Shown piece after piece: positions 42,607 through 57,179 of a DNA stretch of 64,000 nt. Below the pieces are notes generated by a model that made no database searches, was not told the origin of the DNA, and was given only the letters and a program-made list of their open reading frames with translations. The translations under genes were made by a program, and so were the position numbers. Source of the DNA: Diphasiastrum complanatum (lineage: Eukaryota > Streptophyta > Lycopodiopsida > Lycopodiales > Lycopodiaceae); the NCBI GenBank assembly GCA_029204225.1, contig CM055109.1, positions 36,342,496 to 36,406,495 on the forward strand, read 5' to 3'. Positions within the stretch are counted from its first letter, which is position 1. Each line of letters opens with the position of its first letter.

Positions 42607-43683
42607 TCAGACCTTCTCAGGGTGAAGAATTTCTTTCTCAAATGAAGTTTGCAAGTGATGTCCTTGATATCCTAGAGGTGCTAGGATGTCCCAAGCATCC
42701 CTAGCAATCTGAGTAGCATGAATGTGACTGATTTGGGTGTCCTTGATATTGAGAGTGATCATGGCAAATGCCTTGACATCTCTCACTCTCCATTTGGTGG
42801 TGATAGCTGCATCACCTTCTGGTTTGAGTTCTGTGCCATCAACGATGGTAGGATTCGACTGATGAACCGCTCCTGGGACTTGTTGTTGGTTAGCAACAAC
42901 ATCTTCATCTGATTCGCTGTCTAGAGGTGGGTCGACAATAGACACGCCTGAGCCAGAAACTCGGACTGTCGTGTCAATGGCAGGTGATGAAGGTTCTCCT
43001 AGAGCAATATCCTTGTCTTTGATGTCGACGAACTGATCCTCGATAAAGACTGTATTCTGAATATACAAGATTTGTTGGGTATCAAGATCATACAACTGGT
43101 ATGTATTATCAGATGAAGTATATCCAATCAGGATGGTCTTGAGACCTTGGAAGTCCAATTTCTTCCTCGTGTCTTTTGGGATTTGCATGTAGGCAACGCA
43201 TCCAAACACTCTTAGGTTCTTCACATAAGGCTTAGAGCCTGTCCACACCTCGTGGGGTGTCTTGCCTGAGAGGGCCTTGGTCGAACATCTGTTCTGGATG
43301 TAAGCTGCAGTGGAGACAGCTTCGGCCCAGAATCTCTTGGGCAACGATGCATGCGCTAGCATACATTTGGCTGATTCAACCAGGGTACGGTTCTTCCTCT
43401 CGGCTAAGCCATTAGACTGAGGACTGTAAGGAGTGATGAATTGCTGCTCAATGCCTTGGCTTTGGCAGTTCTCCTTAGACTCGATAGAGATATATTCTCC
43501 ACCATTGTCTAACCTTAGAGCCTTGATTGTCCATCCAGTCTCCTTTCCTGCATGCTCCTTGAAGATTCTAAAGCAGTTGAAGGCTTCTAATTTTTTCTTT
43601 ATAAAGTACACCATAGTCCTTCTAGAAAATTCATCAATAAAAGTTATAAAATACTTTGCATCCTTTAGCGAAGGATTTTTCAT
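42607..43683 (-). CDS. Open integrase frame running into a gag fragment (358 codons)
   Basis: Minus strand. Residues 1-215 are copia integrase: FITFIDEFSR, ALRLDNGGEYIS (second Asp), PQSNGLAERKNRTL (Glu) and GKTPHEVWTGSKPYVKNLRV. Residues 216-285 are an acidic linker. From about residue 287 (DGTELKPEGD, then WRVRDVKAFAMITLNIKDT) the frame is gag, homologous to ATIARWKLKDGKAFMLIILN of the upstream gag at 45045. Domain order IN then GAG is opposite to any copia genome and points to recombination between two element copies. No stop lies at the junction (about 42860). Whether it is expressed is unknown. Confidence 0.75.
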   Translation of the reverse strand: MKNPSLKDAKYFITFIDEFSRRTMVYFIKKKLEAFNCFRIFKEHAGKETGWTIKALRLDNGGEYISIESKENCQSQGIEQQFITPYSPQSNGLAERKNRTLVESAKCMLAHASLPKRFWAEAVSTAAYIQNRCSTKALSGKTPHEVWTGSKPYVKNLRVFGCVAYMQIPKDTRKKLDFQGLKTILIGYTSSDNTYQLYDLDTQQILYIQNTVFIEDQFVDIKDKDIALGEPSSPAIDTTVRVSGSGVSIVDPPLDSESDEDVVANQQQVPGAVHQSNPTIVDGTELKPEGDAAITTKWRVRDVKAFAMITLNIKDTQISHIHATQIARDAWDILAPLGYQGHHLQTSFEKEILHPEKV

Positions 43684-43697
43684 CGGATCACAAATAT

Positions 43698-43973
43698 CTA
43701 AACAATGTCTAACAATCCTCTAACAATATGTTGATGGCTTGATTTAAATGGTTTCCTAGTTTGTTTACCGACTAGACAGTCTTGACAGACAGGTAACTCG
43801 ACTTTATCGCGAGGATAGTCGAGATCAAGAACAATAGATTGTCTAGACATTTGTTGTACAGCAGCATGATTTAAATGACCAAGTCTATAATGCCAAAGTA
43901 AACTTTTATTTGCATGAATAGAAGTACTGAGCACCTGACTAGAAGCAGAAAAGCAATGACTTAATTTATACAA
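43698..43973 (-). pseudogene. Copia-D pre-integrase zinc-binding domain
   Basis: Minus strand: LLWHYRLGHLNHAAVQQMSR and CQDCLVGKQTRKPF give the HHCC zinc finger. The frame then runs out into a stop before the core; a few bases are lost between it and the integrase frame at 43683. Confidence 0.88.
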
Positions 43974-44394
43974 GTCTCCATGCTTCTTTCCGAGTGCTAG
44001 GATCTTGCCTATCCTATCAACTACTTTGCACTGATCACATTCGAATTCTACTCTATGTCCTAGATCTGTGACTACTTACAGAGAGCAGATTCGTAGATAA
44101 GTTTGGTATATACAAGACTTTAGAAAGTAGCTTAGACTGACCATTCGCAGAGCTTAATCTTACAGTACCTTCACCTTTAATAGTCTGTGTGCTATTGTCG
44201 TCGAGGTGAACATATTTCTGGGTACTGTAAGGTGTATAGGACTCGAAACAGCCAATGAGGCTAGTCATGTGCTGAGTGGCTCCGGAATCCAGGAACCAAG
44301 AACTGTCATTGGATGCTCCTTGATGGCTGGTCATGAAGGCATCATGATTCACTTCTTGAATAGGCTGTGGAGCCTCTGCAGCTACATTTGCCAC
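43974..44394 (-). pseudogene. Copia-D protease
   Basis: Minus-strand frame 44394-44053: SSWFLDSGATQHMTSLIGCF carries an intact catalytic DSGA. VLYIPNLSTNLLSV is the usual C-terminal block. The frame is lost after SVSSHRSRT by a shift or a stop. Confidence 0.88.
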
Positions 44395-45114
44395 TTGATT
44401 CGACTGCCCCTTGCTATTATTCTTTGCTTGCAGTATCCGACAGTCTTGAATTTTGTGGTTGTTTCGCTTGCAGTATCTACAAAACAGCTTCTTAGTCTGC
44501 GGAGTCGACTATTCTTTGCATTGTGCTGGTTTCTGTACTAGCTTTGATTGCTTCAAGTCTTTCTTCTTCTTCTGCTTAGTCGTGCTCTTGTTGGTGTATA
44601 AGACGTGAGAATCAGCTAAGAAACTTGAGGCTTCGTTCCTCCGCGTGTCTTTCTACAACAACATAGTAATGACTCTCGAAAGAGTCAGTTCTAGATGTGT
44701 CGTGATGATCATCACTCAGCTGTCGTATGAGCTTGGCAAGCTTGTAAGCAGTTGCATCACTACGTCTTGATCGTCTATGACAGATCTGACAGCGGCCATT
44801 TGCCTTAGCAGGTTTTTGAGTTGATTAATATGATTCTGTAGGGAATCGCCATTCACCATCTTGAGGGAGTAAAATCTCTTCCTAAGATGTAGCTTGGAAG
44901 CTATATCTCGCACTTCGTATAGTGTGCTCAAGATATCCCAGACTTCTTTCGATGTTTGAGCCTCGGATACATGGTCGATCTGAGTATCCGTAATATTTAG
45001 GATGATCAGCATGAAAGCCTTTCCATCCTTCAGCTTCCATCTGGCGATTGTTGCGTCATCTGCTTCAGGTTTCCCTTCTACACCTATAACAACATCATAC
45101 AATTCTTTAGCCAT
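44395..45114 (-). pseudogene. Copia-D gag
   Basis: Minus-strand frame from ATG 45114 (MAKELYDVVIGVEGKPEADD) through KEVWDILSTLYEVRDIASKL and LLRQMAAVRSVIDDQDVVMQ to 44716. Stops follow. A knuckle CRYCKRNNHKIQDC is readable at about 44480-44435. The ATG is 228 bp from the PBS, a usual distance for copia. Confidence 0.85.
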
Positions 45115-45341
45115 TAGTACAGTTTTCGTCTTAAATTTTCACATATGGTAATTGGCTCCATCAAGCTTGTCCATGATGGGACTGGCTTTCCCTTGGGAAT
45201 CCGTGTGGAAGAGTCTAAGTGATAGGAAATACTATCAGTGACTTAAGTATGAAAATCTGGTACAGAATTACAGAACAAGAAGACAATTAGTCTTGGCTAG
45301 TAGAGTCTTGTACTGTGGAAGCTTATCAGGCTACGAAAATT

Positions 45342-45353
45342 GCTCTGATACCA
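45342..45353 (-). other. Copia-D primer binding site (minus strand)
   Basis: TGGTATCAGAGC on the minus strand directly follows the LTR end CCAACA. Confidence 0.9.
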
Positions 45354-46480
45354 TGTTGGAAGATGAGGTATGTGAGTATGAGAGACAAAAATAGCTCGAA
45401 AAGAAAATGAACACAAAAAGAAGCGAACTCGAAAACTCGAACGAGAAACGAACTCGAACGGAATGTGTTCGTGCGCAGCGGAATGAGCTATATTACTTCT
45501 TCTCTAAACATGACTACACCTATCAGAAACGAACAGAACGTTAGTGATAGAAATCACGGTCGTTCTGATTACGTAGCCAAACATTAACAACACATCAAAA
45601 TGAATAATTTGTCACGAGTAGCTAGACAAATTATTAGTCGCGAATAATTCGCAAAAGAGCTGGACTGAGCTCGACTGATAATTAGTCGCGAATGATTCGC
45701 GAAAGGCAAGACTAAATATTGGTCGTCAACAGCTAGACTAATAATTATTCGCTAAGAACAAATTACCAGATTGAGCAACAAGAAAATCAGATAATGAAAA
45801 TAAGCATAGCAATATCGACACAAATTTGAACGCAGAACAAAAGAGCTGTTATCAGATTAAGTATAGCAAAATATACATGTCAATAATGCAATAGAGCACA
45901 AGACAATAGCGGACAAAATCGCGTGCTCTACAAAGCTACTTCGTCTATCTCTGATAAGCTTCTGATGCTATTATTTTTACACACGCTTGTTTTTCATCTC
46001 TCAGTATACGCAAATGGTATCCAACATATATACATCATTTTATAGGTGTGCAGATGAAGAAAGTACAAAGTGGATGTGCTGTCTGTAGGAGATCGTGGGT
46101 GGCTGATGTCGTTGTCAGTTCTGATTGCACAATTGCATGGGATGAGCGTGAGAAGGCCGTGACGTCAACTTTTGCTGAAATGAACGTTGATGAAGATGCA
46201 AAAATTGCGTCACTCTAACGAAATGCCTTAGGATTTGATTTACAAGGTGCCTTCGCTTCCTAGGGCACCTTTGGCATTTTGTAAGGCAGTGTCGTCTTTT
46301 TCGCCTGTCACAAAACGCGTGTAAAAACATAATGTCGCATTTTTTGTCTTTTTTTCGTCTGTGAGAATTTACTTGTATTTATGCAGACAATCGTGTTTTA
46401 TTCGTCTGTCTTATTTTACATGTAAATATGCAGACTGTGCGAGGCTCACTCTCACTCTCAAGCTTTCACACTCTCACTCT
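45354..46480 (-). repeat. Copia-D 5' LTR (minus strand), right end uncertain
   Basis: The left end (minus-strand 3' end) is fixed by the PBS. A minus-strand TATA-like CTATAAAATGATG lies at about 46050-46036. At 45600-45780 four loose repeats carry TCGCGAATAATTCGC/TCGCGAATGATTCGCGA dyads. The right end is not fixed because no 3' LTR is present; it lies before the CT microsatellite. Confidence 0.6.
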
Positions 46481-46499
46481 CAAGCTCTCCGAATCTCTC

Positions 46500-47858
<1,359 letters not shown>

Positions 47859-47932
47859 GGCCGCATAGCGCAGTGGATTAGCGCGTTAGACTTCGGATCT
47901 AAAGGTCGTGGGTTCGAATCCCATTGTGGTCG
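47859..47932 (+). tRNA. tRNA-Arg (anticodon UCG)
   Basis: A 74-nt cloverleaf without intron. Acceptor stem GGCCGCA/TGTGGTC pairs at all seven positions (two G-U pairs), discriminator G47932. A box TAGCGCAGTGG (47866-47876), D stem GCGC/GCGC. Anticodon stem TTAGA/TCTAA with loop CTTCGGA gives anticodon TCG (47893-47895), reading CGA arginine codons. B box GGTTCGAATCC (47911-47921). CATTTTATTTTTT follows and supplies a T-run for RNA polymerase III termination. It differs from the usual plant gene at a few stem positions but keeps all pairing, so it is probably functional. The mature CCA is not encoded, as expected for a nuclear gene. Confidence 0.95.
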
Positions 47933-49678
47933 ACATTTTATTTTTTAGTTTTTTGTATAGCTTGACATTTATGCGATTTGTTGGAATAACTTGAATAGCG
48001 ATCTTGAACCTTTTGACGCGTGAATTCAATCTCTCTCTCCCTCTCCCAAATGGCATGTGGTTGATATTTTTTTAAGTTTTTCGGTAGAGCTTGACATTTA
48101 TGAGATTTGTAGGAATAATAAGTTTTTTTTTTTGTTATGTTCAAGCCCCCCTTGAAAACCAAGATACACTCACTCTCATGAGTCATAACACTCAAAGGAC
48201 AAAATAAGGACCACAAAAATTATATCAAGTCACTCGTTCACAATAATGTTAGAAAAGCGAGGGTCTCCAAAGGAAGGCCTCTATGGTGCTAGGGTTTCCC
48301 TATTGTCCTTAGTTGTCATTGCAAAGAAATAGTGGATCACAGTTTGATGGAAAGGCTTCATGCAGTTCAATTATTGTTTTTAGTCATTTGGATGTTTGCA
48401 TCAGTAACTCGATTTGTTAGGTCATGGTTACTTGAATTCGGGATATTGTTGGTGACCTTTTGAATAGGCTTGTGGCCAATCTATATAATGAATAGGGTGG
48501 AGCGTGGATTTTTAGGGTTCATAGCCTTGAGTGAACTCTTAGGTTGATGAATTAGGGACATTAAATGGGTGTGATGTTTTTTAACATTTGATTGTTGCAA
48601 AGACAATTGTGAGAGAATCACAAAATTTTGTTAGATCCCTTGTTATGAATTGTAGGATAAACATGTGATTGTCTAGAACACTTGACATTCTTAAGATTTG
48701 CTTAATAATTTTTGAGGTAGTATTGTAAACTTGTTCATGACATGGTTGATCAATGTTGTGACATTTGTTTGAGTTACATAGGTGATGTACAATCATGTGC
48801 ACATAGTTAAAGTTTAAATTATCATAGGGGCACGAACGTTTGCTAATGATTTGATGTTGTGTTGTATCTTTCAACTTCACACTCTTAATTTTCTGTTTTT
48901 AGTTCTTTGGGACTTTGGCTATGGTTATATGAGAAGTCGTGTGTTTTTCTTTGTGGCTTGAGATCCTTGAGTGTGTTTGGATAATGGTTGGTTGCTTTTT
49001 CTATCTCTACAATTTTGCTTTGATATCTCGCCTTTTGAGTGCATTAAATATAGTTTTCATGTGGCGTTGGATCTTAGGCTATTCAATGAATGATTTATAT
49101 CTTTGGGCTTTGATTGATTGCTTGCTTTTGTATTTAGGATTGGCTTTGAGAGTGCATTCCTTAGTCTTCTCTAAGGTAGCTATGGCTTTAAGAATGGAGT
49201 GAAGGGATGGGATCAAAAGAGCAGAGGTAAAATTTGTGGAAAACTAACAAAGATATGAAGAGGAAATAGTTGCCATATATAAATATGTTTGTAGAGAGTG
49301 ATGAGGAGGATTTCGAGGAGAACCAACAACATTATATGGTGAGAGGAATTTTGCTAATCACCTTAATAGTTTAAATTGCATATATTTGTTGTTGCTGATA
49401 GGAAAGGTTTTCATATTAAATACATACTTCTAATGCTAGAAATGTTGGGTGAGATAAATTGGAATTGTGTTAGAGACACTTGTACATGCAATAATCCAAA
49501 TTTGTGTAGGAGTGACAAGGAAAAAGATGTCTCACATGATAATGAAACCTTATGCTATTTGGGAAAACTGGACTATGATTTATATATGCTATTTATGATG
49601 TTAAGTAGTATAGCTTCTTTTGGACATGAATAACAACTGACGCTAAGCTATGACACTTGTCTTCCCCAGTATACTAAC
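47933..49678. other. Unassigned stretch between tRNA and Copia-E
   Basis: No recognisable gene. 47948-47990 and 48076-48118 form a direct duplication (AGTTTTTNG...AGCTTGACATTTATG). A few open frames near 48939-49202 and 49376-49633 lack known domains. The last bases before Copia-E are CAGTATACTAAC. Confidence 0.35.
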
Positions 49679-50289
49679 TGTCAAAATATTGAAAAATCTA
49701 TCTAATGTTGTGAGTATGGGTCCTAAAAATGCCAAAGATGAATTGAGCTCTTTTGGCTTGATATAGACCCATCTTAGAATAAAATATTCAAGGTAGGTAG
49801 AAGTAGAAACTCGAGCTACCATAGGAATTGCCATTTGTACTTTACATGCCACATAATACATGAAAAGACTATGTGGCACAATTAAACATAGTGATGTGGC
49901 TTGGATAAGTCTAGATAGCTTGAGAGGTGGATCCACAAATCCAATTCAACTCAAAGTAGGAGAAGAGTCCATGGATCTATATATATGTGATGTACTCTCA
50001 TTGAGAAGATGATGAAATTTGTGTGTAATGCAAATTTGGAGACAAGCTCTTTGTGCCCTCTCTCTCTCCACGAGTTTTGTACTTGCTATTTTCTCTCTCT
50101 AGCCGAGTAGAGGCATTTATGATGCTTTGTCTTATGTTTTATTGACGGAGCTTGCTTGTAACAAAATAATATTGCTTGTATGATCAGCTTTCCTATTGAC
50201 AACCAATGCTAGTCTGATCTTTATGGTGTTATTGTACTTAGGAGATCAAAAATACATGTGTAGGGCGTCCCACACGTGTGAATTCAGCA
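49679..50289 (+). repeat. Copia-E 5' LTR (611 bp)
   Basis: TGTCAAAATATTGAAAAATC to GAATTCAGCA, followed by the PBS. TATA box CTATATATATGTG at about 49977. CCACACGTGTGAATTC lies at 50270, 20 bp before the PBS. The first 289 bp match the 3' LTR at 54957. Confidence 0.92.
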
Positions 50290-50301
50290 TGGTATCAGAG
50301 C
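50290..50301 (+). other. Copia-E primer binding site
   Basis: TGGTATCAGAGC directly after the LTR end. Confidence 0.92.
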
Positions 50302-51044
50302 CTACCTAAGTTTTACAAGCAAATCTAATCAAAAAGTTTGTGGATCTGATCAGATTTTAAGCTAGGAATTGTCTAGATTCTACCTTCTAGCTAGTTTGCA
50401 GTTTTCTTGTGATTCTGAGCTATAACCCACATTGAATGGGCCAAATCAGGTACTGTACGGAATTTCAGGTGCTGGCACGTGTGAAATCCGCCCATTTTCA
50501 GATTGATGGTTCTCTCTCATCTCAGATCCAAATTTCAAGCAAATTAGCCCACTAGAAAGCTAGAAATGTGTAGAATCTAATGCAATTTGAATCATGACAG
50601 TTGGATAAGCCAATCAAAAGTTATAAGCTTTGAATAGTTGTAGGTAGGGCACCTAGACCTGTGGCAAATCGTGTGTACATGTCATTTATTGCTTGAATGA
50701 TCACAAAAGTCATCCAGAAGCTACATAATCTCATCTATATGTGATTTAGACAAAACTTATAGGTTCTAGGCAAATTGTTTCATACAAATACATTGTATTT
50801 GAGTCAATTTGACATTCTTGGAATATTTCACACGTGTGAAATTCAGAGAACCATAACTTTTGCCATAATTCAACTTTTTTGATGATTCAAATCTTGTTTT
50901 AGAGAGATTGTCAAGCTAGTGAGATCTATCTCACAGTTTTTTGCTAAGTCTTACACAAAATTTGGTTCTGTACCCTTGATTGGTTGCTATAGTGAGAAGA
51001 TAAGCAATTCTTTCATCCATCTTTTTTTATTTCCATCATTCTTT
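50302..51044 (+). other. Copia-E leader
   Basis: A 743-bp leader before gag with two more palindromes, GCACGTGTGAAAT (50475) and TTTCACACGTGTGAAATT (50828). An upstream in-frame ATG at 50919 gives a 42-residue extension that relatives lack, so it is not preferred as the gag start. Confidence 0.6.
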
Positions 51045-52038
51045 ATGACTTCAAGGGGTGTCGTTCTATTAGAAGCAAGTGAAAGATTGTCAACCTCCAA
51101 TTACTCAATTTGGAAGGTTATAATGGAATCTGTCTTAATACTACAAGATGTGATGGATATTGTACTTGGCATTGAAGAAGAACCACAAATTCCTCAAGAA
51201 ACTCCAAAATACAAAAAGAGAGCCAGGATGGCTTTGCATTATATTAAGATGAATGTCTCAAATGACATCTTAAGAAAAATTGGTGCTTGTACTAATGCCA
51301 AAGATGCTTGGGATACCCTCAAGTCTATCTATGAGGCAAAAAATACTTCTAGACTTCTAACACTAAGAAACCAAATTTTTCAAAGTGTATAGAGAAGTGA
51401 TGAATGTGCTTCATCTTATGTAATGAGAGTTAAAGACCTCCATAGAGAATTGTCATGCATAGGAGACTCCATCAAGCAAAATGAACTTGTTCAAGTCATA
51501 CTTAATGGATTAAAGAAGGAATATGACAACCTTGTTCAGAGTTATGCCATTAAGGAGGAGCTACCAAGTTTGGAAGCACTCCAAAGTGTGCTCATTTCTG
51601 AAGAATCGAGACAAGAGTATAAACTCTTGAAATTGGAGAGACTGTCTCTCAACATTGATGGTAAAGCTCTCTTTACCAAAGACAAGCACAAGACAAGAAG
51701 TAAGAATTAACACCAATCCTCTTCAAGCAAGAACAATCTTATTTCCAAGGAGAAAGGAGATGAGGATGAGTCCTCTCAAGCTTCCACATCCAAGAAGAAG
51801 AAGAAAAACATCAAGTGTTTCTTTTGTAGCAAGAAGGGGCATTATGCAACCAATTGCTTTAAGAAGAAGAGTCAATTCAAGCAAGCCAACATTTCTAATG
51901 AAGAGAAGGAAGATGCTCATGCAAGTGATGAAGAGGGATCTCTTATGGTCTCGAGTTTTTCTTCATTACCTTTCAAGAAGGAGCCAAGAAGTCCATCTAC
52001 ACAGCAAATGATCATGAGTGTGCTATTGAAGGCATAGG
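51045..52038 (+). pseudogene. Copia-E gag with two stops
   Basis: The start MTSRGVVLLEASERLSTSNY matches 3016 and 36242. The frame continues IWKVIMESVLILQDVMDIVL and ALHYIKMNVSNDILRKI, a stop at 51390-51392, then YVMRVKDLHRELSCIGD through a second stop at 51708-51710, all in one frame. The zinc knuckle is CFFCSKKGHYATNC (51811-51852). The frame enters the protease linker and stops at 52036-52038. Confidence 0.9.
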
Positions 52039-52555
52039 GACCATTCCCTTAAAGCTTTCTTCATCAAAAGTTCTTTCTCTGTCTAATGTACTTTTTGTTC
52101 CCAAGTTAACAAAAAATCTTATTAGTGTTGGGCAATTGTTTGATAGTGGTCTAGATGTGAATTTCAATGTTGATACATGTACAATCAAGAAGCATGATGA
52201 GATCCTTGCATTTGGGTCTATATATGGTGGAATCTACAAGTTTGATCCCAAAGAGTATGCTAACTCTTGTGATAGTGCTTTTGCTACTCATATGTCTTTG
52301 GAGGAACTATGGCATAGAAGGTTGGGACATCCTAACTACAATTCTATGGTGTCCATGGTCAAGAAAACCAAAGCTATTGGCTTGCCTAATCTTATCTCCA
52401 AGAATTTCAAGCCATGTGAGGCTTGTGCCATATCTAAGTCTCATAAGAAGCCTTTTTCAAAGTCATCTATCAAGATTACACATCCATTGAGCTCATACAC
52501 TCGGATGTGCACTTCTCATCTTCAAAGAGCAAGGGTGGTGCTACTTGCTTTGTAA
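52000..52555 (+). pseudogene. Copia-E protease remnant and pre-integrase domain
   Basis: The protease active-site block (W-DSGA-HMT) is missing: the gag tail runs into ECAIEGIGTIPLKL and VLFVPKLTKNLISVGQLFDS, which are the C-terminal protease blocks. From 52136 one frame has GGIYKFDPKEYANSC, ELWHRRLGHPNYNSMVSMVK (H-H, about 52304) and CEACAISKSHKKPF (C-C, about 52416). It loses frame at 52500, just at the first catalytic Asp of integrase (HSDVHF). Confidence 0.88.
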
Positions 52556-53159
52556 CTTTCATTGACGATTTCACTAGATTTACTTGGGTATATCTTCTAG
52601 CTTCAAAATCTATGGTGTTTGATTATTTTCTAAAGTTCAAAGCTCTAGTTGAAAGCAATTTTCTTACAAAATCAAGATTCTTAGAAGTGATGGACGTGGT
52701 GAGTACACTTCCAATAAATTTCATGATTATTGTGAGCTTGAAGGCATCAAAAGGGAGTTTTCTTGTGCATATACACCATCTCAAGATGGGGTGGCTGAAA
52801 GAAAGAATAGAACATTGTGTGAATGTGCCAAAACCATCAGAATTGAGGCACCCTTGCCAAAAGACTTTTGGGGTGAGGCTATCAATTGTTCAAACTATCT
52901 TTGCAATAGACTCCCTCATGTTGCACTTGGAGGAAAGTCACCATATGAAGCACTCTATTTGAAGAAACCTAAGGCTGAACACCTTAGAGTATTTGGATGC
53001 ATATGCTTTGTCCATATTCCCTTGGAAACGAGAAAGAAGGATGATCCTTGTGCAAGCAAAGGTGTAATGGTTGGATATTCATCCAACAAGAAAGCCTATC
53101 AAAACTACATGCTCTCTACCTCTAAAGTAATTGATAGTAGAGATGTAGTTTTTCATTAA
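52500..53159 (+). pseudogene. Copia-E integrase, frameshifted
   Basis: HSDVHFSSSKSKGGATCFVT and FIDDFTRFTWVYLLASKSMV (frame of 52507), then a shift near 52680 into LRSDGRGEY (second Asp), then from 52791 AERKNRTLCECAKTIR (Glu) through KSPYEALYLKKPKAEHLRVF to a TAA at 53157. All three DDE residues can be found, but across frames. Confidence 0.9.
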
Positions 53160-54938
53160 GAAGAAAAGTCCAATCTTGGAGGGGCCGAGATCAAGCAACC
53201 TCAAAATCTATCACCTATTGTTATTGAAGACAATCAACATATGGAGGAGTCAAGATTTGAAGATGAAAGTCCTTGGATTTTCACTCCTAGAAGATCCACG
53301 AGGGAGAGATCTAAGCCCAAGAGGCTCACTTATGATGACAAAGGAAAACAAGTGGATCTTGATTCCACTTATGCTTATTTTGTTTCTCATGAGGAGCCCA
53401 AAGATGTTCAAGAAGCCCTCAATACCAAGGAGTGGTATGAGGCCATGAAGATTGAATATGATGCCTTGATCACCAGCCACACATGGGAGCTAGTGGATCC
53501 ACCACCTTACATGCATATCATTGGATGTAAGTGGGTGTTCAAGATCATCAAGTACAATCATGATGGCTCCATCAACAAGTACAAGGCAAGAATATGTGCT
53601 AAAGGCTTTTCACAAATATATGGCCTTGACTATGAAGAAACCTTTGCTGCTGTAGCAAAGATGGTGACAATAAGAATCATAATCTCTCTTGCCTTATTTT
53701 TTAAGTGGAAATTGTTTCAACTTGATGTCTCCAATGCTTTTTTGAATGGCTATCTTGAGGAGGAGATATACATGGAACAGCCTCAAGTATTTATCAAGGA
53801 TAAATCTAAGGTTTTCTTGCTATTTAGAAGTCTTTACGGCTTAAAGCAAGCACCTAGATCATGGTATGTAAGACTCAACAACTTTCTACTTTCATTAGTA
53901 TTTGTGCTTAGTGACTATGATCCTTATATGTACTTAAAATTTGATGGTAGTAATATTGTCATTCTCCTAATCTATGTAGATGACATTATTCTTAGTGGAA
54001 GTTGTTTGATGCTAGTTCAAGAAACCAAAGATGCATTAGGAAAAGAATTTAAAATGCAAGATCTAGGAGAGATCCATTACATTTTGGGCCTTGAGATTGA
54101 TTTTCATGAAGAGTATGCTTCTATTTGTCAATCTAGATATGTCTTTTCTATGTTGAGAAAATTCAATATGCAAAGTTGTAAAGGCATAGATACTCCTATG
54201 GAGCAACATGTAAAAGATCCTATTAAAGGTGATGAAAGATCCTTCGAGGACATCACACTTTATAGGAGTCTTATAGGCTCTTTGATTTGGCTTACTATCA
54301 CTAGACCCGATTTGAGCTATTGTGTGCACAAATTGAGTCAATTTATGCAAGATCCCAAGATACAACATTGGAAGATGGCCAAGAGAGTTCTAAGATATGT
54401 ATCTTCTACTCAAGATTATGGTTTATTATTCAAGAATGAAGATCTAACCATTGTTGGCTATTCAGATTACGATTTTGCAAGTGATAAAATGGATCAGAAG
54501 TCCATTACTGCATATACTATCTTTCTTGGAGGCAATCTTGTGTCTTGGCTTTCAAAGAAGCAAGATACTATATCTCTATCATCTTGTGAGGTCGAGTATA
54601 AAACACTCACTACAACAACTAAGGAGGTGCTTTGGATCAAGAGGTTAATCATGGAGCTAAAGTGCATCAAAGAGGATGATCTTCCCTTGATCAAATGTGG
54701 CAACATATCGGCATAAGCTCTTGCAAACAATCCTATTTTTCATGCAAGAAGCAAGCATATAGAAGTGGCACACCATTTTGTAAGGGAAAAGCTCATTGGA
54801 GGTGAAATCAACTTAGAACATGTCGACACATCTTCGTGTATTGCTGATCTTCTCACAAAGCCACTTTGCAAAAGTGCCTTCTCAAAGCATAGGTCTAATC
54901 TTGGTCTTATCTCAAGATCAATGCTTGATTCACATTAG
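53160..54938 (+). pseudogene. Copia-E reverse transcriptase and RNase H, nearly open
   Basis: The same frame as the integrase C-terminus continues past the stop at 53157. From ATG 53241 it is open for 491 codons. [74 protein letters not shown] and the catalytic LIYVDDIILSG (about 53973), intact. RNase H: GYSDYDFASD (Asp kept; next Ala is Tyr), SWLSKKQDTISLSSCEVEY (Glu). LIKCGNISA has Gly where the catalytic Asp is expected. A TAA at 54714-54716 interrupts the end, after which ALANNPIFHARSKHIEVAHH continues to 54938. The best-preserved pol in the window on the copia side. Confidence 0.92.
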
Positions 54939-54956
54939 ATACATTTTTAGGAGGAG

Positions 54957-55245
54957 TGTCAAAATATTGAAAAATCTATCTAATGTTGTGAGTATGGGTC
55001 CTAAAAATGCCAAAGATGAATTGAGCTCTTTTGGCTTGGTATAGACCCATCTTAGAATAAAATATTCAAGGTAGGTAGAAGTAGAAACTCGAGCTACCAT
55101 AGGAATTGCCATTTGTACTTTACATGCCACATTTAATGCATGAAAAGACTATGGCACAATTAGACATAGTGAGGTGGCTTGGATAAGTCTAGATAGCTTG
55201 AGATGTGGATCCACAACTCCAATTCAACTCAAAGTAGGAGAAGAG
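54957..55245 (+). repeat. Copia-E 3' LTR, truncated
   Basis: TGTCAAAATATTGAAAAATC after the purine tract TTTTTAGGAGGAG. It matches the 5' LTR up to AGTAGGAGAAGAG, then diverges at 55246; the R and U5 parts are missing and the sequence leads to a microsatellite. Confidence 0.9.
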
Positions 55246-55337
55246 GTATTTTACTTTTCAGCTTTATGTAACCTTGTTGGAATATGAATAAAGGCTTCAA
55301 AGGCTTCAGTCTTGCTTTCTCAAGAGGTACTATGTGA

Positions 55338-57179
<1,842 letters not shown>

